64,000 nucleotides of DNA from Acidobacteriota bacterium (GTDB taxonomy: Bacteria > Acidobacteriota > Blastocatellia > RBC074). Position numbers and translations under genes: made by a program. Where the stretch lies: assembly GCA_016710075.1 (NCBI GenBank), contig JADJLO010000038.1, positions 248,001-312,000 of the forward strand, written 5' to 3'. The notes under the pieces are model-generated. The model saw nothing but the letters and a program-made list of their open reading frames with translations, had not been told where the DNA came from and ran no database searches. Position 1 is the first letter of the stretch; the number at the start of each line of letters is the position of its first letter. Positions 28,947 to 38,371 of this stretch are shown one piece after another.

Positions 28947-30980
28947 TTATGGCTTGTTCTGCGGCAATGCAAAGAGCAACACCGTCGCCGAGCCTTTGGC
29001 CGCAAGCCAGAATCCGGTTGCATTGCCGGAATTGACTGCAATGTACTGCCGTCCGTTGATCGCGTAACTGATGATACCGCCATTGAGCGGCCCCCCGGCA
29101 TTGAAGCGATAAAGCACCTTGCCATCACGCGCGTCCAGCACTAGAAAGTCACCCGTCAGTTCGCCTGTAAAAATCAACTCCGCCGACGTCGTCGTCACTG
29201 CTGCCAGCATCGGTCGTTGCGATTCGTACTTCCAGCGCACTTGTCCGGTCGCCGCATCGATCGCCGTCAACCAGCCGCGCGATTGCTCCACCGGATCCCG
29301 GACAGAAGTCCCGCCCATGTAACCGCCCACCCCCGCGCGAAACTCCTTCGCTTTTTTAAACGTTGAGCACCAATCGACCGCGTTGACAAACAACATATTC
29401 AACCCTGGATTGTAGGCCGGCCCATTCCATTGCACACCACCCAGCACACCCGGGCAGGCGTAAACACCTTCGGTTGTATTTAGCGGCACATCAGGGTTCT
29501 TGCGCGTTGTCACCGGCACCGCGTAAAGATGTTCGTGCGTTTCGCGATCGAGCACGTGCAGTAATCCATCTTTGCCGGTGGTTGTAATCAGCTTGCGCAT
29601 TTTGCCGTTTATTCTGGTTTCAAACAGCGGGCTGACCTGTGTCACATCCCAGTCGTGAAAATCGGCCGGCACTGCCTGGTAGAACCATTGCAATTTGCCG
29701 GTGCGCGCATCGAGCGCCAGCAACGAGTTGGTGTAAAGATTGTTGCCCAACCGCGAGTCGGTATAAAAATCAGGTGCGGGATTGGAAACCGGCACGTAAA
29801 GCACGCCTTTTACAGGGTCAAGCGAAAGGGGTGCCCAGATGGAGCCGCCGCCGGTCGTCAGGGCCGTGGGATCTTTCCATGTTTCCGCGCCCGGTTCGCC
29901 TTCGTCAGGAACCGTATTAAAGCGCCAAACCGGCGCGCCGTCTTCCAGGCGAAAAGCGCCGACCCAGCCTTTGACGCCGGATTCGCTGCCCGCCGGACCG
30001 ATCAGAATCAGGTCTTCGTAAAGCAACGGCGCCATCGTAAAACCCGCTTCGCGTTTCTTGCGATCCAATATTGGACGTTCCCACAGCAGCTTGCCGTTCG
30101 CAGCATCGTAAGCGACCAAATACCCATCGTGCGTGCCGCGTATGACCTTGCCGTCTTTGAGCGCGACGCCGCGGTACATGAGCCAGCCGTCGGGCCCTTT
30201 CGGCTTGCGATCAACGCGCCATTTCACCTTGAGCGTTGTCGCATCCAGCGCCATCGTCGCATTGCTCGTCGACACATACATCACGCCTTGATACACCAGC
30301 GGGTTGTTGTGAAAGACGTTGGCATCGGCGACCTGATAAATGGCAACCGGTTGCAACGATGCGGCATTGCTGCGATTGATCTGCTTGAGGTCTACGAAAC
30401 GCTGCCCACCGTAATCGTGATTTGAGTGCAACCAGTCGGTGTTATTGTTCGCGGCGGCGTTCAATTCGGCTTGCGTCGGTCCGGCTGTGCTCGCCTTCGC
30501 ACCGCTGCTGAAGAATTCAGGCGCGGCAGTCTTCGCGACAGGAACGCCTGATTGCCGCGCAATCCTGGTTTGCTTCAGCTTTGCCTCATCCGCAGTCAGT
30601 TCACGAGGGCCTGCCGCATAACCATTGCTCGAGAGCATGAAGGCCACGATGTCAAGGTATTGCTCAACGGTGAGCGAATCGGGCTTGCCATAAGGCATCT
30701 CCATTTTGGTGATGTTGTAAAGTTCGCCAAGCGCGCGCTCGTTCCACTTGGCCATGAAACGCTCACCCGCGAGCGGGCTGGACGGTGTGCCTTCAAGGCT
30801 CTGTCCGTGGCACGAAGCGCAATGCTGCGCATAAAGCCGCTTGCCGCGTTCGGCTTGCGCCTGGCTGTAAAGCCGTTCAGTTTGCGAGGACGCAGAAGGC
30901 AACACCGCCATCATTGCCGCGCCAAGACATAATATTGCCAGGGTGAATCGCCCACCCCACCTGAACAAATCAAGATTCAT
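28947..30980 (-). CDS. PQQ-dependent dehydrogenase with N-terminal cytochrome c domain
   Basis: 677 residues from the ATG at 30980, preceded by GGAGG (an ATG six codons earlier would place that site inside the gene). Signal peptide (about 8-32), then a cytochrome c domain with HCASCHGQSLEG and a downstream Met ligand region, a linker, and a beta-propeller quinoprotein domain starting DWLHSNHDYGGQRFVDL and ending near GRQYIAVNSGNATGFW. It should oxidise an alcohol or sugar in the periplasm and pass electrons through its own haem. The fused cytochrome is N-terminal, unlike many quinohaemoproteins where it is C-terminal. Confidence 0.9.
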   Translation of the reverse strand: MNLDLFRWGGRFTLAILCLGAAMMAVLPSASSQTERLYSQAQAERGKRLYAQHCASCHGQSLEGTPSSPLAGERFMAKWNERALGELYNITKMEMPYGKPDSLTVEQYLDIVAFMLSSNGYAAGPRELTADEAKLKQTRIARQSGVPVAKTAAPEFFSSGAKASTAGPTQAELNAAANNNTDWLHSNHDYGGQRFVDLKQINRSNAASLQPVAIYQVADANVFHNNPLVYQGVMYVSTSNATMALDATTLKVKWRVDRKPKGPDGWLMYRGVALKDGKVIRGTHDGYLVAYDAANGKLLWERPILDRKKREAGFTMAPLLYEDLILIGPAGSESGVKGWVGAFRLEDGAPVWRFNTVPDEGEPGAETWKDPTALTTGGGSIWAPLSLDPVKGVLYVPVSNPAPDFYTDSRLGNNLYTNSLLALDARTGKLQWFYQAVPADFHDWDVTQVSPLFETRINGKMRKLITTTGKDGLLHVLDRETHEHLYAVPVTTRKNPDVPLNTTEGVYACPGVLGGVQWNGPAYNPGLNMLFVNAVDWCSTFKKAKEFRAGVGGYMGGTSVRDPVEQSRGWLTAIDAATGQVRWKYESQRPMLAAVTTTSAELIFTGELTGDFLVLDARDGKVLYRFNAGGPLNGGIISYAINGRQYIAVNSGNATGFWLAAKGSATVLLFALPQNKP

Positions 30981-31227
30981 GCCTAACCTCCAATTCAAAA
31001 GAGACAGGATTGACAGGATGTTTCACAACCTCACTGAATTGCCGATACAGCCCAGGCGCCGGCGCCCTGGCAACCGTATATCTGCCGGACGCAATTCCCC
31101 AAATGCAATTCAATTGATTCGGTGATCATTCTTTAGATTTAATTTCAGTATAGCCCTTGCCGCCATATTGGGCACAATCAATTCCGCATGGTTGGAAATC
31201 AACCAAGTATGAAGTCATCAGGCGCAT

Positions 31228-32145
31228 TTACTTTTTCCAGTATCCGGTGAAAAACCACAGATTGAGTTCCTGCTCGAAGGCGCCTGGAAGATCGCGCTTA
31301 AGCATTGAAGCAAACCATCGCGGGAAAGATTCCAGGGTTTTGCGAATCAGGAATCTCGGCATACCGAAGATCCGAGGCGCCGGTAGTGAATGGAGCCGGT
31401 TCATCACCGCCATTGAAGCGCCATAACTGCGATACCACTTGCGAAAATAGTTTCTGGTGAGCCTCGCGGCCGGAATTCTGTGAAAGACCTTCATCCGGGG
31501 CTCATAGACGCCGCGAAATTTTGCGGCCCTGAGTCGGAGATAAAACTCGCTGTCTTCGCATAATCCAAGGGCTTCGCCGAAACCACCCAGATCGGTATTG
31601 AACACTCCGGTCTTTTCGAGCACCCGGCGAAGCACTGCCCCGTTGCCGCCGGAAAAACCGTGATGCGTGGCTGTATCATCGTCATGATCGTGCAGGATTC
31701 TTTGATCACCGCCGTCAAAAAGCGATACTGGCCCGCGCAGCCTGTCGTCATACCAGCGCGGAGGCGGGATTTCCCAGTCACCGTACACGGGCCCGGTAGC
31801 ATAATCATACCCGTCTGTGAAGACCCGATGAATGGCGCAAAGCCATTGATCATCGACAAGCTGGTCGTCATCGGTGAAGGCGATTATTTCAGCGGTCGTG
31901 TTTGCTATCCCGGTATTGAGGGCGAAGGATTTCCCCTGCCTCGGTTCGAATAAATAGCGTAGCCGGCCGCCGGTATGCTCCGCGAGTTCCTTGACCACAT
32001 CTCGTGTAGAGTCATTTGAATTGTTGTCGACGACGGTTATCGAATAATCGAATCCAGGTTCACGACCTGCATCGAGCACGCTCTTCAATGCTTTCTCAAG
32101 ATAATCGGCTCGATTGTATGTGGCAATGATGACGTCGATATTCAT
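31228..32145 (-). CDS. GT2 glycosyltransferase
   Basis: 305 residues from the ATG at 32145, where the family start MNIDVIIATYNRADYLEKAL begins; the open frame continues to 32220 but overlaps the methyltransferase end. GT-A motifs: VVDNNSNDST, FTDDDQLVDDQWL (metal-binding DDD) and a LCEDSEFYLRLR acceptor-site block. It is most like rhamnosyl- or glucosyltransferases of surface polysaccharide loci. The 240-base gap downstream toward the PQQ gene holds a small GC palindrome (about 31052-31070) but no gene. Confidence 0.87.
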   Translation of the reverse strand: MNIDVIIATYNRADYLEKALKSVLDAGREPGFDYSITVVDNNSNDSTRDVVKELAEHTGGRLRYLFEPRQGKSFALNTGIANTTAEIIAFTDDDQLVDDQWLCAIHRVFTDGYDYATGPVYGDWEIPPPRWYDDRLRGPVSLFDGGDQRILHDHDDDTATHHGFSGGNGAVLRRVLEKTGVFNTDLGGFGEALGLCEDSEFYLRLRAAKFRGVYEPRMKVFHRIPAARLTRNYFRKWYRSYGASMAVMNRLHSLPAPRIFGMPRFLIRKTLESFPRWFASMLKRDLPGAFEQELNLWFFTGYWKK

Positions 32146-32194
32146 GATTGATAACTTATCAAAACGGACAGGTCGCGTTGAGGAGCATTCGCAT

Positions 32195-33724
32195 CTAACG
32201 GGATCTCTTAGTGGCTTCAATCAAAATAACTCCACTCAATGCGGGCCATCTTTTCGCCGCGCGGTGCCAGAGGCGTTCAATCCGGGACACGAGCGGGATG
32301 TGACCGTAAACGTCCGGATGTTCGAGCAGTTCGATCTTCCAGGATTCAAACTCCGATTGAGTGAAGATTTCTTCGATCCTCGAAGGACGATTGAAGCGGA
32401 AATAAGTCGGGTAAGCTTCCGAGCCCGAACGTTTCTCGAACATCGAGACAATAGCCGGATGAAGAGCATTCGGAATGGCGCGTGCGACGATGGAGACTAT
32501 GTCTAGAGAGTTCGGTGTAATCGCGAGCAGCACTCCACCGGGTCGCAGAACTCGTGCAATTTCCGCAAGCACCGGCCCGGGATCCGGCAGATGTTCAAAG
32601 ACCATGTTTGAAGTTACGAGATCGAAACTGTCGTCAGTGAAAGGCAGGCGCCCGGCTCCCGCAAGAATTCTCTCATGGCAGAAATCATTTTCGAGCAGTG
32701 CCTCACGATCACCGTCAACTCCGACAATCAACCCCGACAGGGATTTCAAATCCTCTTCGAGTTCGAGTTTGCCTCGCAACCACCATGGCACAGCGCCGCG
32801 ACCGCAACCCAGATCGAGCCATCTGGAATCTCCTCTAAGGCGATCCCGCAACCGGTTCAGGTATGTTTTCTGAGGATGTTGAGGCTGGGCGGATCCTCGA
32901 AGCCTGCGGGATGAGTTCCGGTCGATGGCGTCCTCGATCAGATTGTAGATGGAGTTTCCCGGATTTTTCCCGACGACGTGAAAATCAAAACGGGCAAGCC
33001 AATCGGCTTTGTCTCGAACGCGGCGAAGCCCGCTTTCTCTAAGACTGCGCCTGATGACGGAATCATCCTTCATGAGATGCATCGGACGTTGATCGTCGAT
33101 TCCCGCCCGGTAGTTGAAAATCAGACGGCCGCCATCTTTCATGGCAAGGCTCAACTCCTTCATTTCCGCTGCCGGGTCGACCAGGTGCTCAAACACATCT
33201 GTGGCGGTGATCATGTCAAAATATCTTCGCGGCAAAGGGTTCTCATTGAGATCGAGAAACTCCGCTTTCAAACCTCTTCGCTCGAACCTCCACCTGGCAA
33301 AGTCGAGCATCGTCGAAGAAATATCGGCGATGGTCACACTGAATCCATGACGGGCGAAAAGAATCCCGGTCGATCCGACTCCTGATCCAAAATCGAGAAA
33401 ACAAGAAGCTCCAGTGTCTTTGGCATAATCCAGAATCGCGACGTTGATCGAATTGGTTTCAAGATCGGCCGCGTGCCACCAGATATGCTCGTAGATATAA
33501 CTTTGCGTGTGACGGTAGAATTCGCGGATCTGAGCCGGCGTTTGGCGCGGCGCCGAAAGCCATTCGGATCTGGAATCGGCCAGGGCATTTTCGCACAAGC
33601 CACGGGCAGCTTTCGCGCTAATTCCAAAATACTCGGACAGCTCGCGAAGAGAGCTTTCAATCAAGTCGTCTTCTTCAGGCAGAAGCAGCGCATCGCGCCA
33701 TTCCGCCGCCCACCTGCTCTTCAT
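32195..33724 (-). CDS. Tandem SAM-dependent methyltransferase (two class I domains)
   Basis: 509 residues with two Rossmann methyltransferase domains. The first (about 85-245) has FLDFGSGVGSTG (motif I), VTIADIS, and ATDVFEHLVDPAAEM. The second (about 300-470) has WLDLGCGRGAV, VDGDREAL, and SNMVFEHLPDPGPVL. A helical ~75-residue N-terminus precedes them. Two complete domains in one chain suggest consecutive methylations, or one catalytic and one scaffolding unit, of a polysaccharide sugar. It lies between GT2 genes on the same strand. Confidence 0.86.
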   Translation of the reverse strand: MKSRWAAEWRDALLLPEEDDLIESSLRELSEYFGISAKAARGLCENALADSRSEWLSAPRQTPAQIREFYRHTQSYIYEHIWWHAADLETNSINVAILDYAKDTGASCFLDFGSGVGSTGILFARHGFSVTIADISSTMLDFARWRFERRGLKAEFLDLNENPLPRRYFDMITATDVFEHLVDPAAEMKELSLAMKDGGRLIFNYRAGIDDQRPMHLMKDDSVIRRSLRESGLRRVRDKADWLARFDFHVVGKNPGNSIYNLIEDAIDRNSSRRLRGSAQPQHPQKTYLNRLRDRLRGDSRWLDLGCGRGAVPWWLRGKLELEEDLKSLSGLIVGVDGDREALLENDFCHERILAGAGRLPFTDDSFDLVTSNMVFEHLPDPGPVLAEIARVLRPGGVLLAITPNSLDIVSIVARAIPNALHPAIVSMFEKRSGSEAYPTYFRFNRPSRIEEIFTQSEFESWKIELLEHPDVYGHIPLVSRIERLWHRAAKRWPALSGVILIEATKRSR

Positions 33725-33762
33725 AGAATCACCATTCGAGGCCGGCTACAATGCCGGTGCCA

Positions 33763-34704
33763 TTAATATCCGTCCCGTCTCCACATCACCCAGGGCGCGG
33801 CCAGCAGGCCAACAATCAGGCCGTATACCTGCCCACGCCTGCGTCTGAGCAGATCCTCGGAATCAGCATTCCGACGGCTCCATCTTTTCGGGACTTTGAG
33901 AAATGTCCAGTAGAGTACGCGCATGGCGTATCTGTCGCCTCGCATTGCATGCTTCATCAGATATGCCGAGAACCCTTTCGCATAACCATATTCGAGGCGA
34001 ACGGCCTGATCGACACTCTTTCTGTCGTGATTGTGATAAACGATCACAGTGGGCGCATAGAGCAAACGGCATCCGCTTCTGAGCGCACGGTAGAAGATTT
34101 CGGCTTCATCGGCGCCTGCAAAAAATCGCCCGGCTCCGAGCCTGACATCGAATCTGCCGATGCGATCGAAGATCTCACGGCGAAATGCCATGTTGGCGCC
34201 CATCAGAAAAAAACCCGGATCCGGAAAGACAAAAGTCTGGCGTTCTTGAGAAACCTGAAGCGATACACGCTGTAGATCATCGGAGCCCGGCAGAACACGC
34301 CCTCCAAGCACCAAAAGCTCCGGATCAGAGCCGAATTCATGATAAATCTCGTTGAGCCATTCGGAGTCAACCAGGACGTCATCATCCGTGAAAACGATGA
34401 TCTCGCCCACGGCTGATTCAATTCCCGCATTGCGGGCAAACGTCAGTCCCTTGCGCGGCTCAGCGATGTAACGAACATGGTCAGGATATTTTTCGATCCA
34501 GCGGCGAACAAACGCCTCCGTTCCGTCGCTTGAACCGTTGTCGACCACAATGACTTCATACGCATATTCACCTGAAAATTTCTGAGCTGAAAATATTTCA
34601 AGCGTTCGTTCGAGCGACCGTACGCGATCACGCGTGCAAATAACGACGCTGACTTTCGGCCTTTGCCTTTCGGGATTTGCAGATGGCAACGATGACAGGT
34701 TCAA
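33763..34704 (-). CDS. GT2 glycosyltransferase
   Basis: 313 residues, GT-A fold: VSVVICTRDRVRSLERTLEI, VVDNGSSDGTEAF, VFTDDDVLVDSEW (metal site), and GADEAEIFYRALRSG (base/acceptor region). A hydrophobic patch at the C-terminus (GLIVGLLAAPWVMW) may associate with the membrane. Its start overlaps the stop of the GT4 gene upstream by four bases, so translation is coupled within the polysaccharide operon. Confidence 0.89.
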   Translation of the reverse strand: MNLSSLPSANPERQRPKVSVVICTRDRVRSLERTLEIFSAQKFSGEYAYEVIVVDNGSSDGTEAFVRRWIEKYPDHVRYIAEPRKGLTFARNAGIESAVGEIIVFTDDDVLVDSEWLNEIYHEFGSDPELLVLGGRVLPGSDDLQRVSLQVSQERQTFVFPDPGFFLMGANMAFRREIFDRIGRFDVRLGAGRFFAGADEAEIFYRALRSGCRLLYAPTVIVYHNHDRKSVDQAVRLEYGYAKGFSAYLMKHAMRGDRYAMRVLYWTFLKVPKRWSRRNADSEDLLRRRRGQVYGLIVGLLAAPWVMWRRDGY

Positions 34705-35933
34705 AGCGGCTGTTGTTTCACCCTTTCATTTAAAAGCGATCGGTAAATCCCGGAATATTGACCGGTGATCGTGTTCCAATCCCGCTCTTCAAGAGCATAG
34801 TCGCGTGCATTGCGGCTCAATTCGGCTCTAGACATGGGATCATCAAGGACCCTTTCCAGAGATTGAGCCAGCAGGCGCGGGCTGGCCGGTTGAACGAGGC
34901 ACCCGGTCACGCCGTCCCTGATCAGTTCGCGCATACCGCCCACATCCGATGCGATCACGGCTTTTCCCATCGCCATCGCTTCAAGAGGCTTCAAAGGCGT
35001 GGTCAATTCGGTCAGCCTTGAACTGATACGGGGATAGACTAGAACATCCATGACCGAGTAGTAACGTCTTATCTGATCGTGATCGACCTTGCCGGCGAAG
35101 ATGAAACCGTCCTGCAGATCGGCCGGTATCGACTGTCTCAAGGCGGCCTCGCACTCACCCTCTCCAACCAGCATCAATCGCAAGTCCGCGCGCTTCTTCA
35201 TCAGAATGATCATTGCATCGACAAGGTATTCCAACCCCTCGTAAGAATAGAACGATCCGATGAAACCCGCAGTCAGCTTTTCCTTGAGACCGTACTGTTC
35301 GGTCAAATCAGCATCGGGAGGCACTGGCTGAAAGAAGTCCGCATCGACGCCATTGGGAACGACAAAGATTTTCGCAGGCGGTATCCCCCGTCTGATCAGG
35401 TCGTCCCTCAGGGCTTCGCTGATCACTGCGATCTTCGCGGCCTCTTCGAGCACCGACTGCTCGAGCTTTCTCGAAGTCCTGTATTTGAGGGAGTTGTAAC
35501 GCGTTTTCCCGCGATCGACCGCGGCATCCTCGTCGTAATAATGCAGATCGTAAAGCCAGGGCAGGCCCGTTTCTTTTGAGGCTCTGGCTGCCGCCATTCC
35601 ATTGAGCGACGGTGAATGGGCGTGGATCAGATCTACTTTGTGCTCCATGGCCAGCACCGCGATGGTCCTCGACAACGATGCCAGCGTAGCCATCTGCCTG
35701 AACATTGATACCGATTTAAGCCTTGAAGATAAACTGAAAACCGGCCAGTCGGTGCGATGATATTCGATCCCGTTTATCGTCTCCAGTTCGCCGGGGCAAT
35801 CCCCGTGTTTCGGCGAAGTGACCGCAAGCGGATCGATTCCCAGCCGCCGCTGTGTCCTGAGAATGTAGTCGCTTCGTATGCTGTAACCGCTGATCAGAGG
35901 CAGCGAGTGATCGAGGACATGAAGGACTTTCAT
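34701..35933 (-). CDS. GT4 glycosyltransferase, exosortase-A-associated type
   Basis: 410 residues, GT-B fold. The start MKVLHVLDHSLPLISGYSIR and IDPLAVTSPKHG block are characteristic of the PEP-CTERM/exosortase-A-linked glycosyltransferase group. The C-terminal domain shows VVPNGVDADFF, GFIGSFYSYEGLEYLVDA, LVGEGECEAAL and TTPLKPLEAMAMGKAVI. The substrate is not known. Four-base overlaps at both ends (with the upstream GT and the downstream GT2) show tight operon packing. Confidence 0.9.
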   Translation of the reverse strand: MKVLHVLDHSLPLISGYSIRSDYILRTQRRLGIDPLAVTSPKHGDCPGELETINGIEYHRTDWPVFSLSSRLKSVSMFRQMATLASLSRTIAVLAMEHKVDLIHAHSPSLNGMAAARASKETGLPWLYDLHYYDEDAAVDRGKTRYNSLKYRTSRKLEQSVLEEAAKIAVISEALRDDLIRRGIPPAKIFVVPNGVDADFFQPVPPDADLTEQYGLKEKLTAGFIGSFYSYEGLEYLVDAMIILMKKRADLRLMLVGEGECEAALRQSIPADLQDGFIFAGKVDHDQIRRYYSVMDVLVYPRISSRLTELTTPLKPLEAMAMGKAVIASDVGGMRELIRDGVTGCLVQPASPRLLAQSLERVLDDPMSRAELSRNARDYALEERDWNTITGQYSGIYRSLLNERVKQQPL

Positions 35934-37189
35934 CGATTGGCTTTTCGCGTGTTTTTATTACTCAAGTCGGAACCGCTCATCGTCCGACTGCCGGCAACGG
36001 ACTCAACGACCTCGACCATGCCTTGAAGCAGCGGTTTCCATGCATGCCGCTGCTCCACGAAGTTTCGGGCACTGAGTGAGAGCGTTTCACTCAAAGCCGC
36101 ATCTTCCATAATTCCGATCACCGATTCGGCGAAGCGCTCGGGTGAACCGGCCACAATCAGCTCTTGTCCATCAGTCAGACCCAACCCGGCAACAGATTCA
36201 GGCGCGGCAACTACGGGCCTGCCGCAAGCCATAGACTCAAGCACCTTATTCTGCACGCCTCTGGCGATGCGCAGCGGAACCACGCAGACAGCCGCTTTTC
36301 GCAGGTACGGCCTGACGTCAACGACATATCCCGTCACCTCTATGCCGGCCGACTGTGCAAGCTTTCTGATCGCACGAGCCGGATTCGAACCGACTATCTG
36401 GAATATGACTTCAGGTTTTCGCAAGCGGATCAGCGGCAGAACATCGTCGACAAACCATTTCACCCCGTCAATATTGGCAAAATAATCCATCGCCCCAACG
36501 AAGACCAGATGTTTGGGCTTCTCGTGAGAAGGCTCGTTTCGGACATTGAAAAATTCCAGATCGACTCCATTGGTCATGAGGGTGACCTTCGCCCGTCTTG
36601 AAAATTCATCCAGGCTCTTTTCGAGCAGCGCCGCTTCACGGCTTGTCGCCAGAAATGTCTGGGGGAATTTCAGGATCACTCCGGTTTCAAACTTCCTCAG
36701 TCGCGCAGATTCAAGTCGGTAGAGCCATGATCGAGGCCACTTGACCACCCTGGAATAATCAAGCCATTTCTCCGAATCGACATCGACAAGATCGACAACC
36801 GTTCTGGAGGCCAGATGATCGGGGACATACTGCGCCATCACCCCGGAGTAAACGAAGACTGCATCGAAATCATGGCTGGCTGTCGCATCTGTCACCGCTC
36901 GCGCCATCTCGCCTGAATGAAAATAGCCGGTCGAGAGTGCCTCATTAGTCACCAGGCTCCACACCGTTCGAAGCAGGGACTCAGACCGGCGCAGCTTGAT
37001 TATCCGCACCGAAGCACAATGCCGGGCAAGCTCAGTCTCATGCTCCTGATCGTCGATGCCGCCGGCAAATGCAAGTAGATGAACCTCGTGCCCGCAATCA
37101 ACAAGCGCTCTCAATTCATGATAAGACCTGATCTTGTCGCCTTTGTCAGGCGGATATGGAATTCTGTGTGCGAGGTATAGTAATTTCAT
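35930..37189 (-). CDS. Sugar transferase of the PEP-CTERM/EpsH1 stp1 type
   Basis: 419 residues, GT-B fold. The N-terminus MKLLYLAHRIPYPPDKGDKI is diagnostic of the stp1 group found with exosortase loci. Later: VDLVDVDSEKWLDYS, MTNGVDLEFF, VFVGAMDYFANIDGVKWF, and a VPLRIARGVQNKVLESMACG block carrying the conserved acidic residue. It likely adds the second sugar of the repeat unit. It overlaps the next gene by four bases and starts one base after the FemAB gene's stop. Confidence 0.9.
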   Translation of the reverse strand: MKLLYLAHRIPYPPDKGDKIRSYHELRALVDCGHEVHLLAFAGGIDDQEHETELARHCASVRIIKLRRSESLLRTVWSLVTNEALSTGYFHSGEMARAVTDATASHDFDAVFVYSGVMAQYVPDHLASRTVVDLVDVDSEKWLDYSRVVKWPRSWLYRLESARLRKFETGVILKFPQTFLATSREAALLEKSLDEFSRRAKVTLMTNGVDLEFFNVRNEPSHEKPKHLVFVGAMDYFANIDGVKWFVDDVLPLIRLRKPEVIFQIVGSNPARAIRKLAQSAGIEVTGYVVDVRPYLRKAAVCVVPLRIARGVQNKVLESMACGRPVVAAPESVAGLGLTDGQELIVAGSPERFAESVIGIMEDAALSETLSLSARNFVEQRHAWKPLLQGMVEVVESVAGSRTMSGSDLSNKNTRKANR

Positions 37190-37190
37190 A

Positions 37191-38279
37191 TCAGGGCAGA
37201 TATTTCACGATTCGCGGGCCAATCAGCTTTGTCAGACTCAGCGGCAGGCGCTTCCACGCCTCAATGAAAATTCTGAATTTCGGATTCAGCGGATTTATTT
37301 CAGGCGCTTTGCCGCCGCCGAAGTGAAAACACCTGTAATTCAGCTGTTTTTCATTCATCTTCCAACCGCGTTTGAACCGGTAAGATCCGGTTCCCTTTTT
37401 ACTGCGGCCAAAATCGAAGCGAGTGAAGCCGCGGCCGGCCGAGAGACGCATAAGCTCTGAGTACATGAAATTGTTGATCCCCGCTCGATGGAACTCGGGA
37501 TACGCGCCCGCGTAGTATGGCATGACGCAGTCGCGAAAATAGAAGCTCATGACTGCGCCTGCCAGTCTTCCTCCAGATCCTCTCGCCTGCCTGACAGCCA
37601 GGATGTCGCAACTTTCCGGAAATGCTCGCAGAAATTCCAGGAACAATCTCTTGGGGAAAACAGGCGTGCCGAGGTTCCTCACACTCCTCGCGTATACCTC
37701 GTAGAACTCATCGAGCAACTCTTCACCACCTCTGACTGCATATAATCCCGCCGCCATGCCGATCCTGATCATCCTGCGAACGTCCCCCGGATAGCCTCTC
37801 ATCCGATCATCGTCATCCTCGGCGATTCCGCTTTCGAATGTCACATAGAGATCCACGGTATCTGACATTGCGTCATCGTAATTAAAACTGGCCTCCGCGG
37901 TTTGACGCAATTCGAGATAGTCCACTTTCCGTTCGATTGCGATCTCGCGGGCCCGGTGAATAAGTGCCTGGTATGTGGCCTGATCATCTCCCAGAACGCC
38001 TCCGTATACCGCATTCGGACTCGAAACCAGCATCGACCCGTAAAAGAGTCCGGGAATGCCGCCCTTTACCAGAAACAGCGGCAGGACGCCGGTGATCTCT
38101 CCTCCCCGTTCGGCATAAATACAGAAGGACCGATGCCCCCAGGTATTGCAAACCACCCTGATCCATCCACTCAAATGGCAGAAGGTCGCCTCTCGTGTCT
38201 TCAGGACATAATCATCCCATCGACCGGAATCAGCCTCGGAATACTCTTTTACTGTTACTGTTATTTCGCTGAGAGACAT
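37191..38279 (-). CDS. FemAB-related protein, exosortase-A type
   Basis: 362 residues of two GNAT-like halves as in FemABX proteins: FCHLSGWIRVVCNTWGHRSF, GGIPGLFYGSMLVSSPN, VDYLELRQ, and FARSKKGTG-type block (FDFGRSKKGTGSYRFKRGWK). In PEP-CTERM loci this protein is thought to transfer an amino acid to the glycan or a lipid carrier; that role is not proven. The ATG at 38279 has no ribosome site: a 24-bp hairpin with a T-run ends directly at it, so expression may depend on a separate start or on the hairpin. Confidence 0.88.
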   Translation of the reverse strand: MSLSEITVTVKEYSEADSGRWDDYVLKTREATFCHLSGWIRVVCNTWGHRSFCIYAERGGEITGVLPLFLVKGGIPGLFYGSMLVSSPNAVYGGVLGDDQATYQALIHRAREIAIERKVDYLELRQTAEASFNYDDAMSDTVDLYVTFESGIAEDDDDRMRGYPGDVRRMIRIGMAAGLYAVRGGEELLDEFYEVYARSVRNLGTPVFPKRLFLEFLRAFPESCDILAVRQARGSGGRLAGAVMSFYFRDCVMPYYAGAYPEFHRAGINNFMYSELMRLSAGRGFTRFDFGRSKKGTGSYRFKRGWKMNEKQLNYRCFHFGGGKAPEINPLNPKFRIFIEAWKRLPLSLTKLIGPRIVKYLP

Positions 38280-38286
38280 AAAAAAG

Positions 38287-38346
38287 TTGTAATTGCTCAG
38301 CCCCCATCTTCAAATGTTCAAGAAGATGGGGGCTGAGCAATTACAA
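38287..38346 (-). terminator. Perfect 24-bp hairpin ending at the FemAB start codon
   Basis: Arms 38287-38310 and 38323-38346 are exact reverse complements around a 12-base loop. Read on the minus strand the stem is followed by CTTTTTT and then immediately by the FemAB ATG. This is the shape of an intrinsic terminator for transcription coming from the polysaccharide deacetylase gene, yet it replaces the expected ribosome site. It may attenuate the downstream cluster. AT-rich repeats flank it on the other side. Confidence 0.7.
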
Positions 38347-38371
38347 AAAGCTTAAAGTTTAAACTTTTCTC

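Noticed and set aside
36376..36394. tRNA-like T-arm sequence (GGATTCGAACC on the plus strand)
   Set aside because: It lies inside the coding frame of the stp1-type glycosyltransferase and there is no acceptor stem or anticodon arm at tRNA distances.
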